A DNA stretch of 64,000 nucleotides from Tenacibaculum jejuense (GTDB lineage: Bacteria; Bacteroidota; Bacteroidia; Flavobacteriales; Flavobacteriaceae): positions 1,951,001-2,015,000 of the forward strand of contig NZ_LT899436.1 in assembly GCF_900198195.1 (NCBI RefSeq), written 5' to 3'. The notes under the pieces were generated by a model. It saw only the letters and a program-made list of their open reading frames with translations, did no database searches and had not been told where the DNA came from. This document shows, in pieces, positions 46,086 to 54,050 of the stretch. Position numbers and translations under genes: made by a program. The first letter of the stretch is position 1; each line of letters starts with the position of its first letter.

Positions 46086-46991
46086 ATGATTGCCCAAAAA
46101 AGACTTGTTTTTTTATTCATAGCATTATTATCAACATTAACAATAATAGCTCAAGAAGAATTAAATGCTGTAGTTGTTGTAAATGCAGATAGAGTTCAAA
46201 GTACAAACAAACAAGTATTCAGTACACTAGAGCAATCACTAACAGAATTCATTAATCAAACCAAATGGACGAATAAGAAGTTTTCACCTCAAGAGAGAAT
46301 AAACTGTGCTTTTACGATCATTATAAATGAACAAAATGCGAATAATTTCTCAGCTACTTTACAGGTACAATCTTCTAGACCCGTTTATAATTCATCTTAC
46401 GAAACTCCTTTATTAAATATTAATGATACAAATTTAAATTTTCAATACAACGAATTCGAACAATTGCTATTCAATCCGAATTCTTTTGATTCTAATTTAG
46501 TTTCTATCATGGTATTTTATGTTTACGTAATTTTAGGAGTAGATGCTGATAGTTTTGCACTCAGAGGAGGAGAAAATTATTTTAAGCAAGCCGAAAATGT
46601 AATGTTGCAAGCACAACAAGGAGGAGAATCTGGATGGGAGAACAAAATAGGTGAGCAGAATCGTTTCGCATTAATTGATAGTTTATTATCGTCTAAATTT
46701 GGAGCTTTACGTTCTATTTATTATGAATATCATAGAAAAGGCTTTGATTTATTTGCAGATAAAGAACGAGAAGCTAAGCAAAATATAGCAAATAGCTTAC
46801 TACAGTTAGATAAGCTATTCAATATTACTGTTGGAAATTATATGATTCGTGTTTTTCTTGATGCTAAATCAAATGAGATTAGAGAAACTTTTTCTCAAGG
46901 AAAAACAATAGGGATGGAAAATAAACTGAAAGAAACCCTACAACGAATATCACCTACTTTAAACAATCAGTGGAAAGAAATAAAATCTTAG
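46086..46991 (+). CDS. DUF4835 family protein (PorD-like)
   Basis: A 301-residue periplasmic protein with a signal peptide (RLVFLFIALLSTLTIIAQ) starting QEELNAVVVVNADRVQSTNK, the mark of the DUF4835 family. I recall this family being named PorD and linked to type IX secretion; this is from memory and not provable here. The link fits the presence in this window of a T9SS-sorted GH16 enzyme. The protein is positioned between coaBC and recN, the conserved location in flavobacteria. The ATG at 46086 lies after a 48-bp gap. Confidence 0.85.
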   Translation: MIAQKRLVFLFIALLSTLTIIAQEELNAVVVVNADRVQSTNKQVFSTLEQSLTEFINQTKWTNKKFSPQERINCAFTIIINEQNANNFSATLQVQSSRPVYNSSYETPLLNINDTNLNFQYNEFEQLLFNPNSFDSNLVSIMVFYVYVILGVDADSFALRGGENYFKQAENVMLQAQQGGESGWENKIGEQNRFALIDSLLSSKFGALRSIYYEYHRKGFDLFADKEREAKQNIANSLLQLDKLFNITVGNYMIRVFLDAKSNEIRETFSQGKTIGMENKLKETLQRISPTLNNQWKEIKS

Positions 46992-47074
46992 TTTTCTTTT
47001 AAGATTATAGTTATAAGTTTACTATTTCTTTTTTACTTAAATTCCGTATTTTTACTCGCTCTAAATGTTGGAAT

Positions 47075-48727
47075 TTGTTAGCAAAATTATTTATACAAAA
47101 TTATGCGTTGATAGATAAGTTATCTATCGATTTCACTGAAGGTTTATCTATTATAACTGGTGAAACTGGTTCTGGTAAATCTATTCTTTTAGGAGCTTTA
47201 GGTTTAGTATTAGGAAACAGAGCAGACTTATCATCACTAAAAAATAATGATACAAAGTGTATTATTGAAGCTGAATTTAATTTAGCAGCATATAAATTAG
47301 AGCGATTTTTTTCAAAAAATGATCTCGATTATGAAGAGAATACGATTATTAGAAGAGAAATACTTCCTTCAGGTAAATCAAGAGCATTTGTAAACGATAC
47401 ACCAGTTAATCTTAGTAATTTAAGTCAATTAAAATCTAAGTTAATCGATATTCATTCACAACATCAAACATTACAATTATCTGATGTAGATTTTCAGTTT
47501 TCTATTCTAGATGCTTTAGCGAAGAATGATAAAAAAATAGCTTCATATAAACGAGGTTTAAAACAATATAATGTATTAGTTTCTGAACTTAAGAAACTTA
47601 AAGAAAATCAGCAACAAGAACAACAACAATACGAATACAATTTACACTTATTTAAGGAATTAGAAGAAGCAGATTTTAAATCTAATGAACAAGATGAATT
47701 AGAAAAAAAACTCGATGTTTTAAATAATGTAGAAGATATAAAAGTAAGCTTATCAGAAGCAATTCAAATTACGACTGGTGAAGAATTTGGAGTGCAAAAT
47801 TTATTAAATTCATTAGAAAATAGTATTCAAAAAATAAGTGGTTTTTCTAAGGAATATGAAACATTACATCAAAGGATAACTAGTGTAAAAATTGAAATAG
47901 ATGATATTGTTACAGAAATAGAAAACTCTAATGAGATTGTTGAATTTAACCCTGTAGAATTAGAAACTATAAACGATAGACTTCAATTATTGTATAGTTT
48001 ACAAAAAAAGCACCAAGTAGCGACTATAGATGAGTTGTTAGTTATTTATGAAGGTTTGGCAGAAAAAGTAAATTCTGTTGAAAATGCTTCAGAAATTATA
48101 ACTAATAAACAAAAAGAAATTGATGAGGTAGCTGAAAAATTAGATAGTGTTGCGAAATTAATCACAGAAGCTAGAGAAAAAGCCATTCCTAAACTAAAAA
48201 AAGAGCTAGAGTTTTTACTTTCAGAATTAGGTATGCCAAATGCGACTTTTTCTATAGCCGTTCAACCTACAGAAAAATATCAGTCTAATGGTAAAGACGA
48301 ATTACAGTTTTTATTTTCTGCAAATAAAGGTGGTAACTACGGAGAGTTAAAAAAGGTAGCTTCAGGAGGAGAATTATCTCGAATAATGTTATCTGTAAAA
48401 AAGATTTTATCTCAAAATACGAAATTACCAACTATTATTTTTGATGAAATTGACACTGGAGTATCAGGTGAAGTTTCAAATAAAATAGCAGACATTATGC
48501 AAAAAATGGGAAATTATATGCAAGTAATAGCTATTACCCATTTACCTCAAATTGCTTCTAAAGGAATATCACATTTTAAAGTATATAAAGAAGAAGTAGA
48601 TGGAATAACATCTTCTAATTTAAAACAATTAACCAAAGAAGAACGAATTGTAGAAATAGCTGAAATGTTAAGCGGTAAAGATATATCTGACAGCGCTTTA
48701 ATTCATGCTAAAGAATTATTAAATTAA
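47075..48727 (+). CDS. recN: DNA repair protein RecN
   Basis: SMC-like ATPase that acts early in double-strand-break repair. The 550 residues carry Walker A GETGSGKS at 29-36, the long coiled coils between about 155 and 370, the signature VASGGELSRIMLSVK and Walker B TIIFDEIDTGVSGEVS, then AITHLPQIAS. The start is TTG at 47075 (LAKLFIQNYALID); the ATG at 47065 is out of frame. It follows DUF4835 in the same operon and precedes a TPR protein by 6 bp. Confidence 0.96.
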   Translation: MLAKLFIQNYALIDKLSIDFTEGLSIITGETGSGKSILLGALGLVLGNRADLSSLKNNDTKCIIEAEFNLAAYKLERFFSKNDLDYEENTIIRREILPSGKSRAFVNDTPVNLSNLSQLKSKLIDIHSQHQTLQLSDVDFQFSILDALAKNDKKIASYKRGLKQYNVLVSELKKLKENQQQEQQQYEYNLHLFKELEEADFKSNEQDELEKKLDVLNNVEDIKVSLSEAIQITTGEEFGVQNLLNSLENSIQKISGFSKEYETLHQRITSVKIEIDDIVTEIENSNEIVEFNPVELETINDRLQLLYSLQKKHQVATIDELLVIYEGLAEKVNSVENASEIITNKQKEIDEVAEKLDSVAKLITEAREKAIPKLKKELEFLLSELGMPNATFSIAVQPTEKYQSNGKDELQFLFSANKGGNYGELKKVASGGELSRIMLSVKKILSQNTKLPTIIFDEIDTGVSGEVSNKIADIMQKMGNYMQVIAITHLPQIASKGISHFKVYKEEVDGITSSNLKQLTKEERIVEIAEMLSGKDISDSALIHAKELLN

Positions 48728-48733
48728 GAAGTT

Positions 48734-49249
48734 ATGAGTGATAATAGAGCAGAAAATTTATTCTTTGAAGCCGATCAATTAATTGATGAAAATAGAATTA
48801 TAGAAGCAAAAGAAATGCTTATTGATCTTTTGGCAGAATTCCCAGACTATGGTAGAGCACATAATCATTTAGGTTGGTTATATAATTTAAAATTTAATAA
48901 TTATCCTAAGGCTAAAAAACACCTAGAGTTAGCTATTAAATTTGCACCAGATTATCATGCAGCATATAGCAATTATTCATATCTATTAATCGATATGAAT
49001 CTTAATGATGAAATGATTACATTTGGCAACAAAGTAAGACAAATATCAACAGCAGATAAGTCTACAATTTTTAACAAAATGGCGCAAGCTTATGAGTTAA
49101 AAGGAGAGTTTATGAATGCTCACAAGCATTATAAATTAGCAATTAAAGAAACACTAAATAATAAAACATTAGACTCAATTTATGCTTCAATTAGCAGAGT
49201 TAAGAAAAAAATGAGTCTGATACAAAGATTGAAATTAATTAACCAATAA
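48734..49249 (+). CDS. TPR repeat protein
   Basis: A 171-residue cytoplasmic protein with about three tetratricopeptide motifs (EAKEMLIDLLAEFPDYGRAH; YPKAKKHLELAIKFAPDYHAA; MNAHKHYKLAIKETLNNKTL). It has no signal peptide or membrane segment. It sits between recN (6 bp) and fabI (18 bp), so it is cotranscribed. TPRs mediate protein-protein binding; the partner is unknown. Confidence 0.88.
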   Translation: MSDNRAENLFFEADQLIDENRIIEAKEMLIDLLAEFPDYGRAHNHLGWLYNLKFNNYPKAKKHLELAIKFAPDYHAAYSNYSYLLIDMNLNDEMITFGNKVRQISTADKSTIFNKMAQAYELKGEFMNAHKHYKLAIKETLNNKTLDSIYASISRVKKKMSLIQRLKLINQ

Positions 49250-49267
49250 GATAATAAACACTAAATT

Positions 49268-50080
49268 ATGTATAACTTATTAAAAGGTAAGAAAGGAATT
49301 ATTTTTGGGGCGTTAGACCAAAACTCTATAGCATGGAAAGTAGCGGAGAGAGCTCATGAGGAAGGAGCAGAGTTTGTTTTAACTAATGCACCTATTGCGT
49401 TACGTATGGGACAATTAAAAGAATTAGCTGAAAAAACTGGTTCTGAAATTATTCCTGCTGATGCAACTTCTATGGAAGATTTAACGAATTTAGTTGAAAA
49501 GTCTATGGAAATTTTAGGAGGAAAATTAGACTTTGTTTTGCACTCTATAGGAATGTCTGTTAACGTACGTAAAGGACGTGCTTATACTGATCCTAAATAT
49601 GATTTTACAACTAAAGGTTGGGATGTTTCTGCGGTTTCTTTTCATAAAACAATGAATGTTTTATATAACAAAGAGGCAATGAATGAATGGGGAAGTATCG
49701 TTGCTTTAACTTATATGGCTGCGCAGAGAGTTTTTCCTGATTATAATGATATGGCAGATAATAAAGCTTTCTTAGAGTCAATTGCTAGAAGCTTTGGATA
49801 TTTCTTCGGAAGAGATCATAATGTTCGTGTAAATACAATTTCTCAATCTCCAACACCAACTACAGCTGGACAAGGAGTTAAAGGATTTGATGGATTTATC
49901 AGTTATGCTGAAAAAATGTCTCCATTAGGAAATGCTACAGCTTTAGAATGTGCTGATTACACGATTTCATTATTCTCTGATTTAACAAAAAAAGTAACCA
50001 TGCAAAACTTATTTCATGATGGAGGATTCTCTAATGTAGGTGTTAGTGATGCTGTTATGGAACGTTTTACTGAAGAATAA
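49268..50080 (+). CDS. fabI: Enoyl-[acyl-carrier-protein] reductase FabI
   Basis: Completes each round of fatty-acid elongation by reducing enoyl-ACP with NADH. The 270 residues show FabI features: IIFGALDQNSIAWKVAERAH at the N-terminus, HSIGMSVN, the YxxxxxxK pair in YNDMADNK, and RVNTISQSPTPTTAGQGVKG. It ends the recN-TPR-fabI series, and a strong hairpin follows its stop. FabI enzymes of this type are the target of triclosan. Confidence 0.97.
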   Translation: MYNLLKGKKGIIFGALDQNSIAWKVAERAHEEGAEFVLTNAPIALRMGQLKELAEKTGSEIIPADATSMEDLTNLVEKSMEILGGKLDFVLHSIGMSVNVRKGRAYTDPKYDFTTKGWDVSAVSFHKTMNVLYNKEAMNEWGSIVALTYMAAQRVFPDYNDMADNKAFLESIARSFGYFFGRDHNVRVNTISQSPTPTTAGQGVKGFDGFISYAEKMSPLGNATALECADYTISLFSDLTKKVTMQNLFHDGGFSNVGVSDAVMERFTEE

Positions 50081-50100
50081 AGTAATTTAAACCAAATACA

Positions 50101-50130
50101 AAAATGCAAATCTTTAGATTTGCATTTTTT
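50101..50130 (+). terminator. Intrinsic terminator of fabI
   Basis: Perfect 13-bp stem AAAATGCAAATCT / AGATTTGCATTTT with a two-base loop and a T run, 20 bp after the fabI stop. It includes the ATG at 50104 that would begin a longer version of the next gene. Confidence 0.88.
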
Positions 50131-50148
50131 GTAAAAACTTACCACAAA

Positions 50149-50925
50149 ATGCGCATAGAATTTATAGAAAATCAACTTGAAGATTTAAGAAAACAGTTAC
50201 AAGCTCACTCTTTATATGCTACCTTGAAGGATATAGAAGATATTAAAACTTTTATGGAAGAGCATGTATTTGCTGTTTGGGATTTTATGTCGTTACTAAA
50301 AGCATTACAGTTCCATTTAACAAATACAAATGTTCCATGGTTACCAGTAAGAAACTCTGTTACGGCAAGATTTATAAATGAAATTGTGCATGGAGAAGAA
50401 ACAGATATTAATGAACTAGGTGAGCCTAAAAGTCATTTTGAAATGTATCTAGATGCTATGAATGAAGTTGGAGCTAACACTTCTGAAATAGACACATTCG
50501 TTGAAGAGATTACTGATATTAATTCTGTAATAAATACGTTAAAAAAACTTGAAATAAGTGAAACTACTCAAAAATTTGTAGCGTTTACTTTCGATGTCAT
50601 AAAAGTTAATCAACCGCATATTATTGCTGCATGTTTTACGTTTGGTAGAGAGGATATTATTCCAGATATGTTTTTAGAGATCATCAAAAAGGCTGAGTTA
50701 GATGGTGATAAAAAGTTTACAAAACTTAAATATTACTTAGAAAGACATATAGAATTAGATGGAGATGAACACGGACCATTATCGTTACAAATGATTAGTG
50801 AGTTATGTGGAAATGATGAACAAAAATGGAATGATGTTTTAAAATATGCCAGAAAATCAATGCAAATGCGTATTAATTTATGGAATGGAATTGAAAAAAA
50901 AATTAAGAAATCTGTTTTAGTATGA
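50149..50925 (+). CDS. DUF3050 family protein (heme-oxygenase-like fold)
   Basis: A 258-residue soluble, largely helical protein of the DUF3050 family, which has a heme-oxygenase-like fold and no known reaction. Visible elements are EHVFAVWDFMSLLKALQFHL, ARFINEIVHGEETDINELGEP and FTFGREDIIPDMFLEI, with histidines and carboxylates on these helices that could bind a metal. The start is ATG at 50149 (MRIEFIENQLEDL); the longer frame begins inside the fabI terminator. Its stop overlaps the GT2 start by four bases (ATGA), so it is translationally coupled to a glycosyltransferase. Confidence 0.85.
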   Translation: MRIEFIENQLEDLRKQLQAHSLYATLKDIEDIKTFMEEHVFAVWDFMSLLKALQFHLTNTNVPWLPVRNSVTARFINEIVHGEETDINELGEPKSHFEMYLDAMNEVGANTSEIDTFVEEITDINSVINTLKKLEISETTQKFVAFTFDVIKVNQPHIIAACFTFGREDIIPDMFLEIIKKAELDGDKKFTKLKYYLERHIELDGDEHGPLSLQMISELCGNDEQKWNDVLKYARKSMQMRINLWNGIEKKIKKSVLV

Positions 50926-51926
50926 GTGAAATAAGGATATCACTTGTTGTACCGGTTTATAATCGTCCTGATGAAATACAAGAACTTCTAGAAAGCTTAA
51001 CTCAGCAAGATTTTAAAAAGAAGTATGAAATAGTAATTGTAGAAGATGGTTCAACAGAATCTTCAGAAGCTATAGTAAATACATATGCTTCACAATTAAA
51101 TATCAGTTACTTTTTCAAACCAAATAGTGGTCCAGGTGATTCAAGAAATTATGGTATGAAAAGAGCTTGGGGAAATTATTTTATCATTTTAGATTCTGAT
51201 GTGATATTACCAAGTCATTATTTATCTACGATTGATAAATTTCTATCCGAAAATTATTTAGATTGCTTTGGTGGAGCAGATGCAGCACATGAAAGTTTTA
51301 CAGATCTTCAAAAAGCAATAAATTATGTAATGACTTCTTTCTTTACTACTGGAGGAATACGAGGTGGTAAAGTAAAAGTTCAAAAGTTTGAACCAAGAAG
51401 TTTTAATATGGGAATTTCAAAAGAAGCTTTTGAAGTAACAAAAGGTTTCTCTAAAATTCATCCTGGTGAAGATCCCGATTTATCTCAAAGAATAGTAAAT
51501 AAAGGGTTTACTACAGGTTTTTTACCAGATGCATATGTTTATCATAAAAGAAGAATTTCTTGGGAGAAATTCCATACACAAGTCAAAAAATTTGGCCTAG
51601 TGCGTCCAATTTTAACCAAATGGCATCCAGTTACAGCCAAATTAACATTTTGGTTTCCAACTTTATTTGTTCTTTTTGTAGTTTTATCTCTATTGGGAGG
51701 AGTATTAGTTAATCCCGTAGCTTTAATTCCTTTAGTAAGTTATTTATTACTTTTATTTGTACACTCAACAATTCTAAACAAAAGTATTAAAGTTGGATTT
51801 TTATCTATTTACGCAGTATTTATTCAATTTTTTGGCTACGGATTGGCTTTTTTGAAATCTACTTTTTACATTCGCTTATTAAATAGAAATCCGGAAACAC
51901 AATTTCCAAAATTATTTTTTAAATAG
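50922..51926 (+). CDS. GT2 family glycosyltransferase with C-terminal membrane helices
   Basis: A 334-residue family 2 glycosyltransferase. It begins SEIRISLVVPVYNRPDEI and has the EDGS (nucleotide-sugar) and LDSDVILP (DxD metal) motifs of the GT-A fold, then GEDPDLSQRI (the ED acceptor-site motif). Two hydrophobic segments at about 240-300 (WFPTLFVLFVVLSLLGGVLV; LIPLVSYLLLLFV) anchor it in the membrane. It is coupled by a four-base overlap to DUF3050 and is followed at once by a UDP-glucuronate decarboxylase, so it may add UDP-xylose-derived sugar to an envelope glycan. Confidence 0.9.
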   Translation: MSEIRISLVVPVYNRPDEIQELLESLTQQDFKKKYEIVIVEDGSTESSEAIVNTYASQLNISYFFKPNSGPGDSRNYGMKRAWGNYFIILDSDVILPSHYLSTIDKFLSENYLDCFGGADAAHESFTDLQKAINYVMTSFFTTGGIRGGKVKVQKFEPRSFNMGISKEAFEVTKGFSKIHPGEDPDLSQRIVNKGFTTGFLPDAYVYHKRRISWEKFHTQVKKFGLVRPILTKWHPVTAKLTFWFPTLFVLFVVLSLLGGVLVNPVALIPLVSYLLLLFVHSTILNKSIKVGFLSIYAVFIQFFGYGLAFLKSTFYIRLLNRNPETQFPKLFFK

Positions 51927-52862
51927 GTGAAAAGAATATTAGTTACAGGAGGAGCAGGTTTTATTGGCTCACATTTATGCGAGCGATTATTAAATGAAGG
52001 TAATGAGGTAATTAGTTTAGATAATTATTTTACTGGAAGTAAAAAAAATATAATTCACCTCTTAAATAATCCTTATTTTGAAGTAGTTCGTCACGATATT
52101 ACTGAACCTTATTATGCAGAAGTAGATGAAGTATACAATTTAGCTTGTCCTGCTTCACCAATTCATTATCAGCATGATCCTATTAAAACGATTAAAACGT
52201 CTGTTGTTGGAGCAACAAATATGTTAGGATTAGCTAAAAGAATTAATGCAAAAATTTTACAAGCTTCAACGAGTGAAGTTTACGGAGATCCTAAAATTCA
52301 TCCACAACCAGAGTCTTATTGGGGAAATGTAAATCCTATTGGTTTAAGATCTTGTTATGATGAAGGAAAAAGATGTGCAGAGTCTTTATTTATAAATTAC
52401 CACAAGCAAAATGATGTTCGAATTAAAATTATTCGAATATTTAATACTTATGGAACTAGAATGAATACGAATGATGGTCGTGTTATTTCTAATTTTATTG
52501 TACAAGCTTTAAAAGGAGAAAATATTACTATTTACGGAGATGGAAGTCAAACTAGAAGCTTTCAGTATGTAGATGATTTAGTTGAAGGAATGATTCGTAT
52601 GATGAATACTGATGATACTATTACAGGTCCTATAAACATTGGTAATCCAGGAGAGTTTTCTATTTTAGATTTAGCCAAAAAAATCATAGATATCACCAAT
52701 TCTAAATCACAATTAATTTTCAAACCATTACCTGAAGATGACCCAATGCAGCGTAAACCTGATATTTCTTTAGCCAAGAAAACATTAAACGATTGGGAAC
52801 CTAAAATTCCATTAGATGAAGGATTACTTAAGGTTATCGACTATTTTAAAGGTGTGATTTAA
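51927..52862 (+). CDS. UDP-glucuronate decarboxylase (UDP-xylose synthase)
   Basis: Makes UDP-xylose (or the 4-keto pentose) from UDP-glucuronate. The 311-residue SDR-fold enzyme has GGAGFIGSH at the NAD site, [19 protein letters not shown], the STSEVYGDP segment and the defining [12 protein letters not shown] motif, in which Y and K are catalytic. The start is GTG immediately after the GT2 stop. It ends the DUF3050-GT2-UXS unit. It lacks the long N-terminal membrane extension of eukaryotic enzymes. Confidence 0.92.
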   Translation: MKRILVTGGAGFIGSHLCERLLNEGNEVISLDNYFTGSKKNIIHLLNNPYFEVVRHDITEPYYAEVDEVYNLACPASPIHYQHDPIKTIKTSVVGATNMLGLAKRINAKILQASTSEVYGDPKIHPQPESYWGNVNPIGLRSCYDEGKRCAESLFINYHKQNDVRIKIIRIFNTYGTRMNTNDGRVISNFIVQALKGENITIYGDGSQTRSFQYVDDLVEGMIRMMNTDDTITGPINIGNPGEFSILDLAKKIIDITNSKSQLIFKPLPEDDPMQRKPDISLAKKTLNDWEPKIPLDEGLLKVIDYFKGVI

Positions 52863-52884
52863 ATTAAAACTATTTACTTTAAGT

Positions 52885-53340
52885 TTGTTTAAAAAGTATC
52901 TAATAATAGTAATTTTCCTTTTATTTTCCTGTAATTCAAGAATTGAAGATAAAGTTAAAGTGGGATTAATAAATGTAATCAATAATGATTCTCTATATGA
53001 GTTATTGACTAACGATTTTCATTTTAAATATTATAAAGATGGAGTAGGGAAAGAAAGAATAAAACCAATTAAAAATGATACTATAATTCTATTAAAAAAC
53101 AATTTAACTACTTCTAAAATCTTAGATAATATAAATAAAAATCGAATTTTACTTTTAAACAGGGGACAAATTTGTAATTTATCAGTTAATCATGATAAAA
53201 AAAGAAAAGTAATGAGACCTTTTTTAGAAATGCTTTATGATGAAAAATTAAATAAAGTAGTATTTGAAATTAAGCATTTAGTACCACAATATCTTAATAA
53301 TAATTATAAATGTATTGAGTTAGGTGAAAACGATTTGTAA
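52885..53340 (+). CDS. Small lipoprotein of unknown function
   Basis: A 151-residue protein with a lipoprotein signal (FKKYLIIVIFLLFSC, C16) and no recognised domain. It is rich in Lys, Asn, Ile and Leu. It starts with TTG at 52885, since no ATG is available, 22 bp after the UXS gene. A TAAGTTTG box (52880-52887) overlaps this start and could be chance. Codon use looks even more AT-rich than its neighbours. Function unknown. Confidence 0.6.
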   Translation: MFKKYLIIVIFLLFSCNSRIEDKVKVGLINVINNDSLYELLTNDFHFKYYKDGVGKERIKPIKNDTIILLKNNLTTSKILDNINKNRILLLNRGQICNLSVNHDKKRKVMRPFLEMLYDEKLNKVVFEIKHLVPQYLNNNYKCIELGENDL

Positions 53341-53386
53341 AGGCTTAATTAAAAATACGATTCATTAAAACTTTAATTATTTGATT

Positions 53387-53424
53387 ATTAGATGTTTTTG
53401 ATCAGAAATTCTAAAACATCTAAT
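53387..53424. terminator. Terminator-like inverted repeat between convergent genes
   Basis: Arms ATTAGATGTTTT / AAAACATCTAAT (12 bp, perfect) around a 14-base loop, between the small lipoprotein gene and cutC. The loop is long and T runs are weak, so the call is tentative. Confidence 0.4.
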
Positions 53425-53441
53425 TCTTATTTTCGTTGTTT

Positions 53442-54050
53442 TTACTTTTTAGTTGCAGAAGTGTGAACTTCAGTAAGACCTATTTCTTTAAATAATTCAA
53501 CATTATTAGCGTTAATTCCACTACCAGCTAAAATGGTAATTTTATCACCGTATTTTTCATGTAAGTCTTTAAGTAGAACTAAACCTTCTTCAGCAGTATT
53601 TTTTTGTCCAGATGTTAATACACGATCAACACCTAAATCAATAAGTTGTTCTATTGCTTTATAAGGATCTGGAGTGATATCAAAAGCTCTATGAAAAGTA
53701 AAAGAAAGTGGTCTACTTAATTCTATTAAAGCTTTTGTACGCTCTACATGTATAGTATTATCACTATTCAATACACCTGAAACAATTCCAGAAAAGCCTA
53801 ACTCTTTGCACAGCAGTATATTTTCCTTCATTATTTTATATTCTATTGGAGAAAAGTTAAAATCACCACTTCTTGGACGTATCAATACGAAAGAAGGAAT
53901 ATTAATATTTTCAGCTACAAGTTTTAATACTCCATAAGATGGTGTAATACCTCCTAATTGTAATTCAGAACATAATTCAATTCTATGAGCTCCAGCTTCT
54001 TCAGCATGTAAAGCAGATTGAAAAGAGTTAGCACAAATTTCTAATTTCAT
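53442..54050 (-). CDS. cutC: CutC family protein
   Basis: A 202-residue TIM-barrel protein of the CutC family, long labelled copper homeostasis although a copper role is not established in most species. Signatures are LEICANSFQSALHAEEAGAH, RIELCSELQLGGITPSYG and FVLIRPRSGDFNFS. It is a little shorter than E. coli CutC (about 248). Its ATG overlaps the stop of the GH20 gene by one base, so it is translationally coupled to a glycoside hydrolase, and the GH92/asparaginase genes lie on the other side. This suggests a role in glycan breakdown in this organism. Confidence 0.9.
   Translation of the reverse strand: MKLEICANSFQSALHAEEAGAHRIELCSELQLGGITPSYGVLKLVAENINIPSFVLIRPRSGDFNFSPIEYKIMKENILLCKELGFSGIVSGVLNSDNTIHVERTKALIELSRPLSFTFHRAFDITPDPYKAIEQLIDLGVDRVLTSGQKNTAEEGLVLLKDLHEKYGDKITILAGSGINANNVELFKEIGLTEVHTSATKK

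Noticed and set aside
53341..53441. Possible small RNA between the lipoprotein gene and cutC
   Set aside because: Only one inverted repeat and no promoter; more simply a shared terminator for convergent genes.
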